Shown here in pieces: positions 19,791 through 28,705 of a stretch of 64,000 nucleotides of DNA. The DNA is from Trichobilharzia szidati (Eukaryota; Platyhelminthes; Trematoda; Strigeidida; Schistosomatidae). Made by a program: the position numbers and the translations under genes. The stretch covers positions 53,213,228 through 53,277,227 of the forward strand of contig OX235275.1 in NCBI GenBank assembly GCA_944472155.2, read 5' to 3'. The number at the start of each line of letters is the position of its first letter. The first letter of the stretch is position 1. Under the pieces are notes generated by a model. The model did not search any database and was not told the DNA's origin. It worked only from the letters and a program-made list of their open reading frames with translations.

Positions 19791-20340
19791 AGAAATTCCT
19801 TGACATTTTTGGTGTTTCCACTGTTTAAAATTTTCACATTCTCTCAGTCAAATTGGTATCCATAATTATCTGCACACATCGGTGTGAAAGAATATATATG
19901 TCGTCGTGTCTCTTCACAGATAATTTATGTTCTTGGATTCTGATTCGAAGCGGATACCTGCTTTGATCAATGCAGTGTTTATCGCAGTTTATGCAATTTA
20001 TTTTGTAAATGGTATTGAAGATCATATCTTCTTTTGCTGTTGGATCCTTTGGTCTGCTTAATATTGAATGAAGTGATTGCGCTGGCTTGCGTACTATTGT
20101 AACAACAGAAAGCAAGACACGGAAGCATAGGTAAATTTTTCATTATTCAAACCACTGTTTATATATCTACAGTTTATATTCGTTAACCAATCATCACTGA
20201 GCGTGTGATTTTCGTTTACATTAAACGACATGAAATAGAATGTTGAAATATATGCATAGTAATCTGTTGCTAACGCAACATTGAACTGTGGGAATATATG
20301 AGAATCATATTCCGTTGGAACACATTGTCTGTATCACATC
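19791..20340 (-). mobile_element. PLE fragment with GIY-YIG remnant, inverted
   Basis: Same subfamily as 49130-50535. The minus strand at 20115-19834 encodes VRKPAQSLHSILSRPKDPTA, MIFNTIYKINCINCDKHCID, QSRYPLRIRIQEHKLSVK. IYKINCINCDKHCIDQSR corresponds to the VYKI-C--C---YIGQT-R start of PLE GIY-YIG domains, with Tyr to His and Gly to Asp changes. The region to 20340 looks like upstream PLE sequence but is not coding. Confidence 0.75.
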
Positions 20341-20567
20341 AACACACTATGCCTATTTCAAATTTTCGTCACGTTAAAGTATAACGGTCGAGGAGTGTGA
20401 ACGCTCCTGGGTCCTTGAAACCACATTCCCCGTTGAAAAACGAGACCTACTATTACCTTAGTGTCACTATGATCGCTGTACACAAATCGAGGTGCAAATT
20501 TCATCCTGACCTGGTTCTTAAGTACTGTTTGGACAATGTGTTAATAGCCCGTCATGGTTTCGGCTAC

Positions 20568-20670
20568 GATTAGGGTTAGGATCAAGGCTAGGGTTACAAT
20601 AAGGGTTGTGGTTAGGGTTAGAGTTAGGATTAAGGTTAGGGTGAGGATTAGGGTTAAGTTTGGGGTTGGT
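20568..20670 (+). repeat. degenerate telomere-like (TTAGGG)n array
   Basis: Irregular repeats of TTAGGG, TTAGGA, TAAGGG and AAGGTTAGGG over about 100 bases. Platyhelminth telomeres are TTAGGG, but the position inside a decayed transposon with unique-looking flanks says interstitial, not chromosome end. Confidence 0.8.
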
Positions 20671-20722
20671 ATTATTTATTCTTATTAACCTGATTTTTCT
20701 GGTAAATAGTTTTAGAACCTCT

Positions 20723-21066
20723 TGTAACTACAGAAGACAAGGACCAGGCAACAGATCGTTTATTGAGAAAATCAACAGATATTTATAGATTTTTATGCGC
20801 ATTATTATTCGTTATTGTTAGCAGAGAGGTAACGTCTTCTGATTGGTTGTTTTCCTGCTGAAGGTTATTCTGTCATCTCTTTGTTGCCGTTTCTTAGACA
20901 GTCCGTTGATATATCTGCTAATCGTATCCGCCCACGCAAAGTCTGCTGTGATTGGTTGTTGAGTTAGTCTTTGTTCTTGTTTTTTTCTCATGACCAAGAT
21001 TTGGGACGTAAACATTGACGTAAATTGCTGTCTACCAATTTTAGCTAGCAGACAGCTCTCACCACA
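20723..21066 (-). mobile_element. solo LTR with CTCT target duplication
   Basis: It starts TGTAACTACAGAAGACAAGG and ends CAGCTCTCACCACA, so it is TG...CA bounded. CTCT lies on both sides (20719-20722 and 21067-21070). Read on the minus strand it has a CTATAAATAT TATA-like box and AATAAACGATCTGTTG near the end. No internal retrotransposon coding region is present. It interrupts the Merlin relic. Confidence 0.85.
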
Positions 21067-21486
21067 CTCTTCCTGGAGTCCATACTAATTCAATTGACGT
21101 ATTCCGGGGAAGATTGAAAAACAGGATAAGAGCGATAAGTAGTGGGTCACAATAAAAAACTCATCTTCAGTTACATCGGTGAATACATGCACAGAAAATG
21201 GTGGTCTAACTTAGTAACTGATACTCCTCATTATAATTTGGAGGTATTTTTAAGTCATGTCAAGGTAAACTATCCTGTTTAATGTATTTTGATGTAATTC
21301 ACTTGTAAATAAACGTCATTTCTACGCAAAAACCACTCACTGTATTTCCTGATTGGTCAGCTTATGGTCTTCCGTCCGTTCTGGTTCCATGGTTCGTTAC
21401 AGTTTGATTTGATGTGCTGTTGAAGCTATATGTTTCATACATTTATTCCCCTTAATGAATTTGAATAAAGCGAGAACTACAGTTTT

Positions 21487-21538
21487 AGCAGAATAAAATG
21501 GTACCATCTTTTATTTCGTTGCCTTCTCATCAGCTGCT
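21487..21538 (-). ncRNA. hammerhead ribozyme motif, PLE type, core complete
   Basis: Minus strand from 21538: AGCAG, CTGATGA, a short loop GAAGGCAAC, GAAA, a stem-loop TAAAAGATGGTACCATTTTA, UU, then CTGCT. AGCAG and CTGCT give a perfect 5-bp helix I, UAAAA pairs with UUUUA in helix III, and the predicted cleavage is after AUU between 21492 and 21491. Helix II is reduced to about one G-C pair, which is unusually short. Hammerheads in PLE ends are published; activity here is unproven. Confidence 0.6.
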
Positions 21539-21758
21539 TACAGGCCAAAGACATTATTAAATGTATCTACAAAAACAGTTTTAACATACTTACACAGAGT
21601 TCATTTTAAACAAAAATCAATCGATCAATATACGCATACACTAATTATATATATATGTATATATAATATTAAACACTGTTCCGAACAATAGTGATCATAC
21701 ACAATGAAAACTTCTCAGCATTTCGCATTCAGATGAAAGAGGGATCAAAAATATCCAG

Positions 21759-22080
21759 TTACCAAGGCAATGAAAGACTGATAACCGCTTCTTTCTGAAC
21801 GCATAAATCAGGTTTCAGGCGCTTGATGGAAATGGCGTCAGCAAACTTGAGAAGAATTGAGCTCTTTTGCCTATTGATAATTTCGAACGACTTTTCGACG
21901 TCCACCTGATGCATGACCCGTGTTGAGGAGATGCCTGGCGATGGCACTGCTCAAAGCATTTGTTCCCTTTAGACGTAAGCTTTTTGGTACATGTTCAGAA
22001 AATCGTAGATATGCCCTTCTTCTTTCTGTCCTTCCAATGTAACTGCTGTTTTTGTAGATATATTTCATGATGTCTTTCCC
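21759..22080 (-). pseudogene. PLE GIY-YIG endonuclease C-terminal part, frameshifted
   Basis: Minus strand: KYIYKNSSYIGRTERRRAYL, RFSEHVPKSLRLKGTNALSS, AIARHLLNTGHASG, then after a frameshift QVDVEKSFEIINRQKSSILL, KFADAISIKRLKPDLCVQKE. SYIGRTERR...L-FSEH is the second half of the GIY-YIG motif. The 5' part is replaced by the inverted end repeat. Confidence 0.75.
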
Positions 22081-22084
22081 TGTA

Positions 22085-22136
22085 AACAGCTGACGAGAAG
22101 GCAACGAAATAAAAGATGGTACCACCTTATTCAGCT
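22085..22136 (+). ncRNA. degenerate PLE hammerhead motif (inverted end copy)
   Basis: CAG, CTGACGA, GAAGGCAAC, GAAA, then AAAAGATGGTACCACCTTATT and CAGCT. CTGACGA still fits the CUGANGA core box, but helix I no longer pairs well (CAG against CAG), so self-cleavage is unlikely. Confidence 0.5.
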
Positions 22137-22179
22137 AAAACTGTAGTTCCATATGTTTCAGTCGGAACTCATGGGAACA

Positions 22180-22190
<11 letters not shown>

Positions 22191-22217
<27 letters not shown>
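22191..22217. repeat. (AAT)n microsatellite
   Basis: About nine perfect AAT units. It follows GGGAACAGTAAT and may be a LINE or SINE tail. Confidence 0.9.
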
Positions 22218-22218
<1 letters not shown>

Positions 22219-22369
22219 TGTAAGGCAATGTGGCTAGAGAAAGGTGAAAGTAGGTGACACTAATCCGTATATTTTATGGGGAGAGAAACAGGATGAAAGG
22301 ATCGATATCACTGAAGCTTAACATAGAAACAGTTTAAATTGGAGGATGAAATTACAATATAATTAGAGA

Positions 22370-23035
22370 AAGGCGATGAAACCAGCAAAAAACACCAACC
22401 ACTATCAATGGGGGATATCTAGAGAAAGTTACCTCTTTTATTTATCTAACCTAGACAGCATTGTCGAAACTACAGACAGCGGAACGGATGAGGATGTCAA
22501 AGCTAGCTGGGATTAGGGAAGTAAGACAAACCTTCAACACAGTGAAACCAGGGCAACGGCGGCACAGTGGTAGAATGCTAGCCAACCACACATCACGTGG
22601 TCCGGGGTTCGATCCCCGACCGACTCACTCCTTTGCGTCGCTAAGCCAGTAATGAGACTGGTAAAGACGGAAGGTTGGTCATGAGGCTAGCAACCTCATC
22701 CTGTAAAAATAAACACTGCTAAAGAAACTTCAAGCCTCTAGCTTGAAGCCCTATGTTCTACTGGGAACGTAAAGGAATAAGAAAAGTGTAGAAATCTACT
22801 GCACTCAGCATGGAGAACAAGATTTGAATTTCCAGCGTTAGTGTCAAGTCAGTTAGTGATACTGTGTGGTTCAGTGACATGACGTGGACGTCATCAAAGG
22901 CATTTCCAACGGATCACTGCAAAGTTTTATCAACATCTGCCTTCGCTTCATACTGATGATCAGATGGCCGTCCGGAAAAGAGAAGCAACTAATGATGGCA
23001 ACGAAAAACCGAAAAAGAACCTATCGCAAAGTAAA
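22370..23035 (+). mobile_element. RTE-type LINE fragment split by a SINE
   Basis: 22380-22555 and 22788-23035 are consecutive parts of the RTE C-terminal region (…ACGGATGAGGATGTCAAAGC..., then GTAGAAATCTACTGCACTCAGC, GATCAGATGGCCGTCCGG). The SINE at 22556-22787 interrupts them. Non-coding by now. Confidence 0.75.
22556..22787 (+). mobile_element. tRNA-headed SINE with RTE leader and RTE tail
   Basis: Head GGCGGCACAGTGGTAGAATGC...GTGGTCCGGGGTTCGATCCC (A and B box like). Body GTCATGAGGCTAGCAACCTC, ATCCTGTAAAAATAAAC, which matches the RTE leader at 9963-9995. Tail TAGCTTGAAGCCCTATGTTC, TACTGGGAACGTAAAGGAAT, which matches the RTE 3' end. Relatives at 28085, 57388 and 61855. Confidence 0.8.
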
Positions 23036-23039
23036 TTAT

Positions 23040-23263
23040 TATTCAATATTATTGTTTCCTTTAATTCCTAGAGGAACATAGGTCTTTGGCCTCACGTCTC
23101 CATTGCGTTCGGTTCTCCGCCAACGTTTTCACCTGGCTGTACATCTACCCACATGCTTTCATCTCCTCTTCACATCACCTCCTCCACGTTCTCACCCTCA
23201 CACTGACAACCAATTCTCCGCTTCCCATTCCGTTGGGTTCCACTCGAGCAATGGCCTGGCAAA
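23040..23263 (-). mobile_element. RTE-type LINE 3' fragment, inverted
   Basis: Minus-strand tail CCTCTAGGAATTAAAGGAAA at the left, then the block GAACCCAACGGAATGGGAAG-like near 23230. It lies tail to tail with the previous RTE fragment and runs into a PLE piece at 23275. Confidence 0.75.
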
Positions 23264-23274
23264 AAGATATGACA

Positions 23275-23750
23275 TACACTCCCTCACTAACATCGCTGCA
23301 TACAGACAACCACAACCATGAATTCGACTGGGACAACGTTCAAATATTAGACAGAGGAAATACTATGAACCCATAGAGAATTTTTAGAAGGCTATCTGGT
23401 ATTCCAGTGAATCGTCAATCAATAGACACATTGACATAGACAAAATTTACCAATTGATAAGAAGAAAATCTCACACACAAAGTGTCAAACTTCAAATCAA
23501 GGAAACAATCAATACCAATTCAAGTATAGACTAGAGAGTGTGAAAATACACGTAGACAACCACTCACTTTCAAGATCACCCACCAGTAGAGATGACCAAT
23601 AGTGAACTCGTGGAGAAATCTAAAAGCTCACTTCACTTCAAATTGAAGTGTATGCGCTGAAGATGTTGCCTAGTGGTGGGGCAATGAAAGCTTCGCAAAT
23701 AAACCAACCATCCACCTGAGCTACAAATCTTTTCCATCATATCTAAACAG
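23275..23750 (+). mobile_element. PLE endonuclease C-terminus and 3' end
   Basis: The frame at 23315-23385 encodes NHEFDWDNVQILDRGNTMN, then in a shifted frame FLEGYLVFQ and NLPIDKKKISHTKC: the H-FDWDNV-ILDR block near the end of PLE endonucleases. The 3' region contains GCGCTGAAGATGTTGCC...GGGCAATGAAAGCTTCGC (23658-23700), also present in reverse at 17680 and 49160. Confidence 0.75.
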
Positions 23751-23759
23751 GATACTTTG

Positions 23760-24285
23760 CATTCGATGTCTTGCAAGAATAACTCCCAATTTCCTCAAGG
23801 ACTGATATTGATATTCATCCAAATCACAATTGTTTAGCATTAGGAGTTACGATCGGTATCGATTTTGGTTGTTTTAAAGTTAGGTTGCCTGTTCAGCTCG
23901 ACGTAGGCTGTAGTTAGTTTGCCCTTTTTCTAGCGCAAGCGGTCGTTTCGAGGTTATTGTTACGTTTGTTCGTTTGTTTAAACTGTATATTCTATAACTT
24001 CAACGATTAACGGTCAATATATCAATTTAAAAAAGAAATTTGAATTAAAGGTTTATTGTCACGTTTATTCGTTTCTTTCTTCAAAAATTTAAACAATATC
24101 GATGTGTTTTTTTAACCTGATTTAAAAGTGTATTGATTGATTAAAACTACTAGTTGTAGGCAAAAACTAGTCACTCACTCACTATTAAACTAAGTGTTTA
24201 TTTGAAGCCGAAAGAAACGAAAGAGCAGCGTATTTATTCGGAGAGTGAAATAGAGATGTATAGTGATTGACTGTTCCGATTACGT
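23760..24285. other. no gene or named repeat recognised
   Basis: AT-rich. No open frame that I would call. Confidence 0.4.
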
Positions 24286-24289
24286 TAGT

Positions 24290-24475
24290 GCGTCGGTGGC
24301 AAAGCGGTTAGGACTCTCGTCGACCATGCACATGGTCCGGGGTTCGATCCCCTGCCGACGCACACCTGATATCAATGGTCGGCCTGCAAAATTTGGGCCA
24401 CCGATATCATATGCTGAAAATTCCAGGCATGTACCAAAAATACGGTGCGGAATCAAGCTGTAATAAACAAAATGT
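24290..24475 (+). mobile_element. tRNA-headed SINE with CR1-type tail
   Basis: Head from GTGCGTCGGTGGCAAAGCGG to GCCGACGCAC with a perfect 7-bp acceptor-like stem, B box GGGGTTCGATCCC, and a GACCATGCACATGGTC hairpin at the anticodon position. Body ATGGTCGGCCTGCAAAATTT, tail GCTGAAAATTCCAGGCATGT, ATACGGTGCGGAATCAAGCT. The best preserved member of this type here. Confidence 0.85.
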
Positions 24476-24527
24476 TCATCGCTGCTTCTATTTATTGTAT
24501 GTAAGTATGTAAAATATGGTTTCAACA

Positions 24528-25262
24528 ACACCTCTCCACTTTCTCCAGCTCTCTGTAGTCCTCTTCTGCTGATCCTTCAATTGTTCACAAGCTTTCATCT
24601 TCTCCTCACGTGATCTCCTTCATGTCACCCTAGGACGTCCAACTCATCACTTCTCATTCGGGTTCCATTCGAGCGATGGCTTGACGTGCGATGCTATTCA
24701 ACGGTCTTCTTAGTGTGCTCCCAATCGATGTACATTTGCTCCTACATATTTGTTGAGCAGTAGGTTCCTGATTGGTTCGGGTGGCTATTTGATCTCCGAT
24801 ATGGAGTCATCGAAGGCAGCTGTTGATAAAAAGTCTGCATCAGGCCAGTGGAAATGTTTTTCGTGAAGTGCCAGGTTTCTGCCTCATATAGAAGAAGTGA
24901 TTTAACACTGATGTTGAAAATCCGAATCTTATTCCTTATGCTGAGTGAAGAAGATTTCAGAGTGATGAAGGTCTGAATTGCCCTTCCTATCTTGGCTGGC
25001 TTTGACATCCTCATCCGTCGGGCTGCCCGCAATTGAAACAATACCGGCTGCCTAGATAAGTGAAGGAAATGACCTCTCTCAACTCCCTTCTCCCATTGGT
25101 AGTGATTGGTGCTGGTTGTTGTTGGCTGGTTAGGTGTCTGCATCACCTCCGTCTTCTCTATGTTCACCTGAAGTCCTGTCTCCACCACCTCCTTCTTCAG
25201 CCAGTCTGTAATTCCTCGATTTTGTGTGACACTATACATAAATCATCCGGGAAAACGAATAA
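24528..25262 (-). mobile_element. RTE-type LINE 3' half, inverted
   Basis: Minus-strand frame reads SVTQNRGITDWLKKEVVETG, LQVNIEKTEVMQTPNQPTTT, GVERGHFLHLSRQPVLFQLR, then SLSIRNKIRIFNISVKSLLL, YEAETWHFTKNISTGLMQTF. The FADD box just upstream is degraded (…MFTGDDLCIVS-like at 25235-25262). The tail is at the left end but without the AAT run. Confidence 0.75.
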
Positions 25263-25720
25263 CTCTGCTTTAAATCACCGAAAATACCCATTGAGTCGTG
25301 AAGAAAATAAAAAACAAATTCAGTGAGGAAAATTTTCTTTATCGACGAAATCATCTTCACAGGCTGGCTGTACAGTCTTACTTACACTTACCAAAAATGT
25401 ATAGTGGTCTATTATTGAGTAATAGGGGTGGGGGTGACATAAGTGATATAATTACTCAGAAGTGGCTTTAGAAGTGAAAATTAAAAGTTGTAAATTACGT
25501 GGTACTCAGCAACGGCACAAAGATAGAAATTTGATAAGGTTAAAATTGCTATTGAGTCAGAATAAAGGTGGTAGTTGAGTGTCAATTTAACAAGTGTGAA
25601 GAGGGTGTGAAAATGTACAAAAGGAACATATGAGAGTGATAATAGTCAATTAATTATCAATAAAAGCAAAAGCAAACTAAAAGTAAAATTTAAAAAAATT
25701 AAATTTTTTACAGGGAACGA
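25263..25720. other. no gene recognised
   Basis: AT-rich with no clear open frame; a GGGGTGGGGG run at about 25427-25436. Confidence 0.4.
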
Positions 25721-25724
25721 CTAG

Positions 25725-26240
25725 TGAAGAGGTTAAGACCATGGTAGAATAAGAGACTGAACAAACGTTTTCTGTATACAGAGTTCAGGGTTGTATTGAC
25801 GAATTGCCAGCGCCTCCACCATACACAAAAGCCGAAACCTGACGCCCTTTGTACCATTTGGCCTCACCTTGTAGATGATCTTGAAAGACGACTCTGGTGG
25901 AGCTACGTGGCTTGAGTTCACCAAGTACTCGAGAATTGAGCTAGTAATTGTTTTGCATTTTTCTTTTGCTAATCATGTCGGATAATGTTCAGAGATGCGT
26001 TTGGAAAGCGTGTGCTTTCTGCGGGCGGCCAATGTAACTAGCTCCACAGGAGCAGCAGGTGAATTTATAAACACACACTGAGGTGGCCCAAAGCGGCAGT
26101 TTATCCTTCACACATCCACTGATCATTTGTCGGCTGTAGAAACTGATACGTAGCTCAGCCATAAAGAAAGTTTTCCTCAGTGGTCTGCATAAACGATTCT
26201 TCAGGATCTCAGCTGTGTGTTTAATTAAGTTTTAAAAGAA
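25725..26240 (-). pseudogene. PLE GIY-YIG endonuclease, inverted
   Basis: Minus strand: FMAELRISFYSRQMISGCVK, DKLPLWATSVCVYKFTCCSC, GASYIGRPQKAHAFQTHL, then after a stop HVAPPESSFKIIYKVRPNGT, FRLLCMVEALAIRQYNPELC. VYKF-C-CGASYIGR is the two-part GIY-YIG signature and is one of the best-preserved in the window. Truncated upstream of the endonuclease. Confidence 0.8.
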
Positions 26241-26339
26241 GGCTCTCTAGAGTTTTTCAAAAGTTACTCTGTAAGGTTTTGATTTGTTTCAAGTTTTGAT
26301 GACAAAGAACCAATAAAAAACAGTGCGAGAACTGGAAAA

Positions 26340-26660
26340 CTGTTTCGTCCTAAACTAGGATGAAGCACCAGTATCCACCCATGACTTGTCCACCAAGGGT
26401 TGAACCTGGAAACTTAAGGTTACAAGGTCAAGCTGGTGGGTGGTCGTTCAACCACTTGGGCTGAATTTCTAACTTCCGTCAACTGTCAATTATAGCGCAA
26501 CTACCAATTTGTCACCACCCTGGACCTGGTGAACCCCATAGATTACAACTTCTCACCAGAATTCCAAGAAACTTCGTTCTGCAATCAGTCACTAGTGAGG
26601 TCCTAGACTTACAGAGAGTGGAGAACATTGAGTTACGTGTCATTCAGAATTCAACCTAAA
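26340..26660 (-). mobile_element. hammerhead SINE, degenerate, inverted
   Basis: Minus strand: leader with TCACTAGTGA...GAAGTTGTAATCTATGGGGT, A box region replaced by AGTGGTTGAACGACCACCC, B box-like CAGGTTCAACCCTTGG, and the hammerhead-like region reduced to ACTGGTGCTTCATCCTAG...GACGAAACAGTTTTCC. Strongly diverged. Confidence 0.6.
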
Positions 26661-26689
26661 TAGAAGGAAAGTTACAAAAAGCATACTTA

Positions 26690-27022
26690 ATAGGCACCAA
26701 GCTGTTCAATTGCTATTGAAAATACGATGTGGCCTGCCGGTCAGCATGGATAAGAAACAAGGAATTCTACCAGACAAAGAACCAGTGGACAACCTACTGC
26801 TCAGTATAAATGTGAATATACAGAGAGAAACGGAGATGGATTAGAAATACCATGACAAGACTTGTGTCGCTAACGAGTGTGTACCGAATTGGGTCGGGCA
26901 TGCAGCCGAGGTTGATTTAACGGAGATAATGTCACGAGGAACTGTACAGAACAGAGTAGAATGGAAATATGTTACTGAATTGTCATGCTGCACTCAGAAC
27001 GCTAAAGTCGAATAATAATAAT
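26690..27022 (+). mobile_element. RTE-type LINE 3' tail, diverged
   Basis: GAAACGGAGATGGATTAGAAATAC, TGGAAATATGTTACTGAATTG and CTGCACTCAGAACG followed by (AAT)n match the terminal region of the RTE family. Confidence 0.65.
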
Positions 27023-27027
27023 AATAA

Positions 27028-27655
27028 TAATGTTTCAGGATTTCCTTATGAACTGACATCAGTTAGAGGACCATTGGAAAACCAGTTCGGAGTACTGGAC
27101 AGCCATTTCGTCCTAGTTTCGGACTCTTCATCAGTACACACCCACCACGGTGTTTCGAACTCAGGACCCTCTGATCACAAGGCTAGCAACCTGGTAGACC
27201 ATTAGGCCACTGGGGCACAACCCAATGGCCAGTCCATGAATTCCAACTTCTACCACTAGTGAATGTCATTGGTGGCGAGTATTTGTCAGCACACTCGACC
27301 TGCTGTACCCCACTGGTTACGACTTCCCACTAGAACTCAGGTAACTGCCTACCTACCACTCACTAGTGAGCATCAAATTGATTTTCAACTGTTGTTTTGC
27401 AACAGGGATTTGACTGGTTTCGGGATTTCATCATGAATTGACATCGGTTAGGGAACCATTTGAAAACCTGCAGGGAGTACTGGACACCTGTTTCGTCAGC
27501 CTAGTTTGTGCCTCTTCTTCAGTATGCACCCACTGGGGTTCAAATCCAGGGTCTTCTGGTTACAAGGCGGGTTCGTAGACTGATGTCAGTTCATGATGAA
27601 ATCTTGAAACCACTCAAATCCCTGCAGACCAACACTTGCATAATAATAACATCGC
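27028..27655 (-). mobile_element. hammerhead SINE tandem dimer with inverted tail
   Basis: Two minus-strand units (27028-27385 complete, 27386-27580 truncated) with TTTCGTCC / TTTCGTCA core sites 375 bases apart (27116 and 27491). The truncated unit ends at GTTCGTAGAC and is followed by a plus-strand tail TGATGTCAGTTCATGATGAA, ATCCCTGCAGACCAACAC. In the unit's own orientation this is an inverted tail at its 5' end, as at 4025 and 14518. Confidence 0.75.
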
Positions 27656-28080
27656 TTATCTGAAGGAATGATCGGCCTGCGTATAAGACAAAATGAGACT
27701 GGAGAGGGGGGCGGGTTAGGTGAGTAAGAGGAAAGATGCCTTCCTCTCTCTGTCTGTCTGCCTGTCTCTCAAGGTACCGCAATAACTACCAACTAAAAGA
27801 AACTGTAGAATTTAGTCAAAGTCAGTTAGTTTCAATTTCACATAGAGAAAACAGAATATATTCAAACGAGAAATTATGATAATTTGTATATCCAAATACC
27901 TAATCAACACACGAATCGATCAATCAAGCCTGTTTGACTAATTAATATTCTATCAGTTACACAAGCATCTATGCTAATTCACTATATAGTTCTAATTATA
28001 CGGTTTATTTCTATGTGTGGGTATGTGTGTGTTTGTGGGCATGTACTTTTGTGAATACTGCCTGTTTGATGAATAGCATA
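27656..28080. other. no gene recognised; GT-rich tract
   Basis: Contains TATGTGTGGGTATGTGTGTG at about 28012-28032 and a CT/TG-rich stretch at 27742-27772. Nothing else identifiable. Confidence 0.4.
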
Positions 28081-28084
28081 AGCT

Positions 28085-28340
28085 AATGATTTCGTTCCAA
28101 GTGGAACACAGGGAGGGTTTCATGTTTGATGTCTTGAAGTTTCAGTAGCGGCCATGGTATTTCCTTTTACGGGATGGGATTGATAACCTCAAGTTGACCC
28201 AATCTTCCTACTTCTCCAGGCTTTCTATCGGCAAGGTGCGAAGTTTAGGACTGCGTCTGTCAACCTGGGATCGAATAATGGACCATGTGTGTGTATTTGG
28301 TGAGTATTCTACCGTCGAATGATCAACGCACTGATGATAG
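28085..28340 (-). mobile_element. tRNA-headed SINE with RTE leader and tail, inverted
   Basis: Minus strand: head with ATGGTCCATTATTCGATCCC, body GAGGTTATCAATCCCATCCC, GTAAAAGGAAATACC, then ACTGAAACTTCAAGACATC and the tail CTGTGTTCCACTTGGAACGA. It matches 22556-22787 in order of parts but is more diverged. Confidence 0.7.
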
Positions 28341-28582
28341 ATTCATCAGTATTCAGCAGGATCGAAAACACTAATCCCAGCCTCTTCAAAGACCAGAAGT
28401 GAATGTAATATCATCCAGTATCGCAACCACTTGACCACCCTATTTCCCAGTGGACATGTGCTTACTGGTAGTAAAGAATCATTAATCTAGTCATTTTACC
28501 TTCTCGAGTGACCCTGATGTCAAGCGAAGAAAGTGTTCCTTACCAACAAAGTCGTCTTCAAAGACTGTACAATTAAAAGCAT

Positions 28583-28630
28583 GGCGAAGTTCAAGAATAG
28601 CATCCCAGGAGTGCGAACGCTCAAATGACC
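28583..28630 (+). repeat. Merlin left terminal inverted repeat
   Basis: GGCGAAGTTCAAGAATAGC, ATCCCAGGAGTGCGAACGC, then TCAAATGACCTTGAACGC. Pairs with 29671-29718 with scattered mismatches and a small length difference. Confidence 0.8.
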
Positions 28631-28705
28631 TTGAACGCATGCTAGTAGTTGGTTGAAGAAACCTACGATTATTCTAGCGCGAAAATGAACGCTGTTCTGC
28701 TCTGA

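Larger units (their letters stand above)
20370..21412 (+). mobile_element. decayed Merlin transposon interrupted by two insertions
   Basis: The left end GAGTGTGAACGCTCCTGGGTCCTTGAA and the right end CTGATTGGTCAGCTTATGGT resemble the ends of the Merlin copy at 28583-29718. Left internal sequence encodes CKFHPDLVLKYCLDNVLI, parallel to CKFHPDHVFQYCLDNGLI there. Right internal sequence (21080-21280) matches the HTNSIEGFWGRLKNRIRAI region and the end of the transposase frame. A telomere-like array and a solo LTR sit inside. No working gene. Confidence 0.75.
21440..22145 (-). mobile_element. 5'-truncated PLE with hammerhead-bearing ends in inverted orientation
   Basis: The 3' end lies at 21440-21545 and contains a hammerhead motif on the minus strand. 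The opposite end (22070-22145) repeats the same block on the plus strand: CTGACGAGAAGGCAACGAAA...GATGGTACCACCTTATT. Between them lies the endonuclease C-terminus. The two end blocks share GAAGGCAACGAAATAAAAGA and TAAAACTGTAGTT. Confidence 0.8.

Noticed and set aside
20568..20670. Chromosome end
   Set aside because: The repeats are degenerate, only about 100 bases long, and continue into a transposon relic on both sides.
22191..22217. CRISPR-like or satellite array at the AAT and TTA runs (also 43810, 48813)
   Set aside because: Simple microsatellites, no spacers; in part LINE tails.
24290..24365. Possible functional tRNA gene (7-bp acceptor stem, B box)
   Set aside because: The same head recurs at several places fused to LINE-derived tails, the anticodon arm is a two-base-loop palindrome, and no terminator T run follows. 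It is a SINE head.
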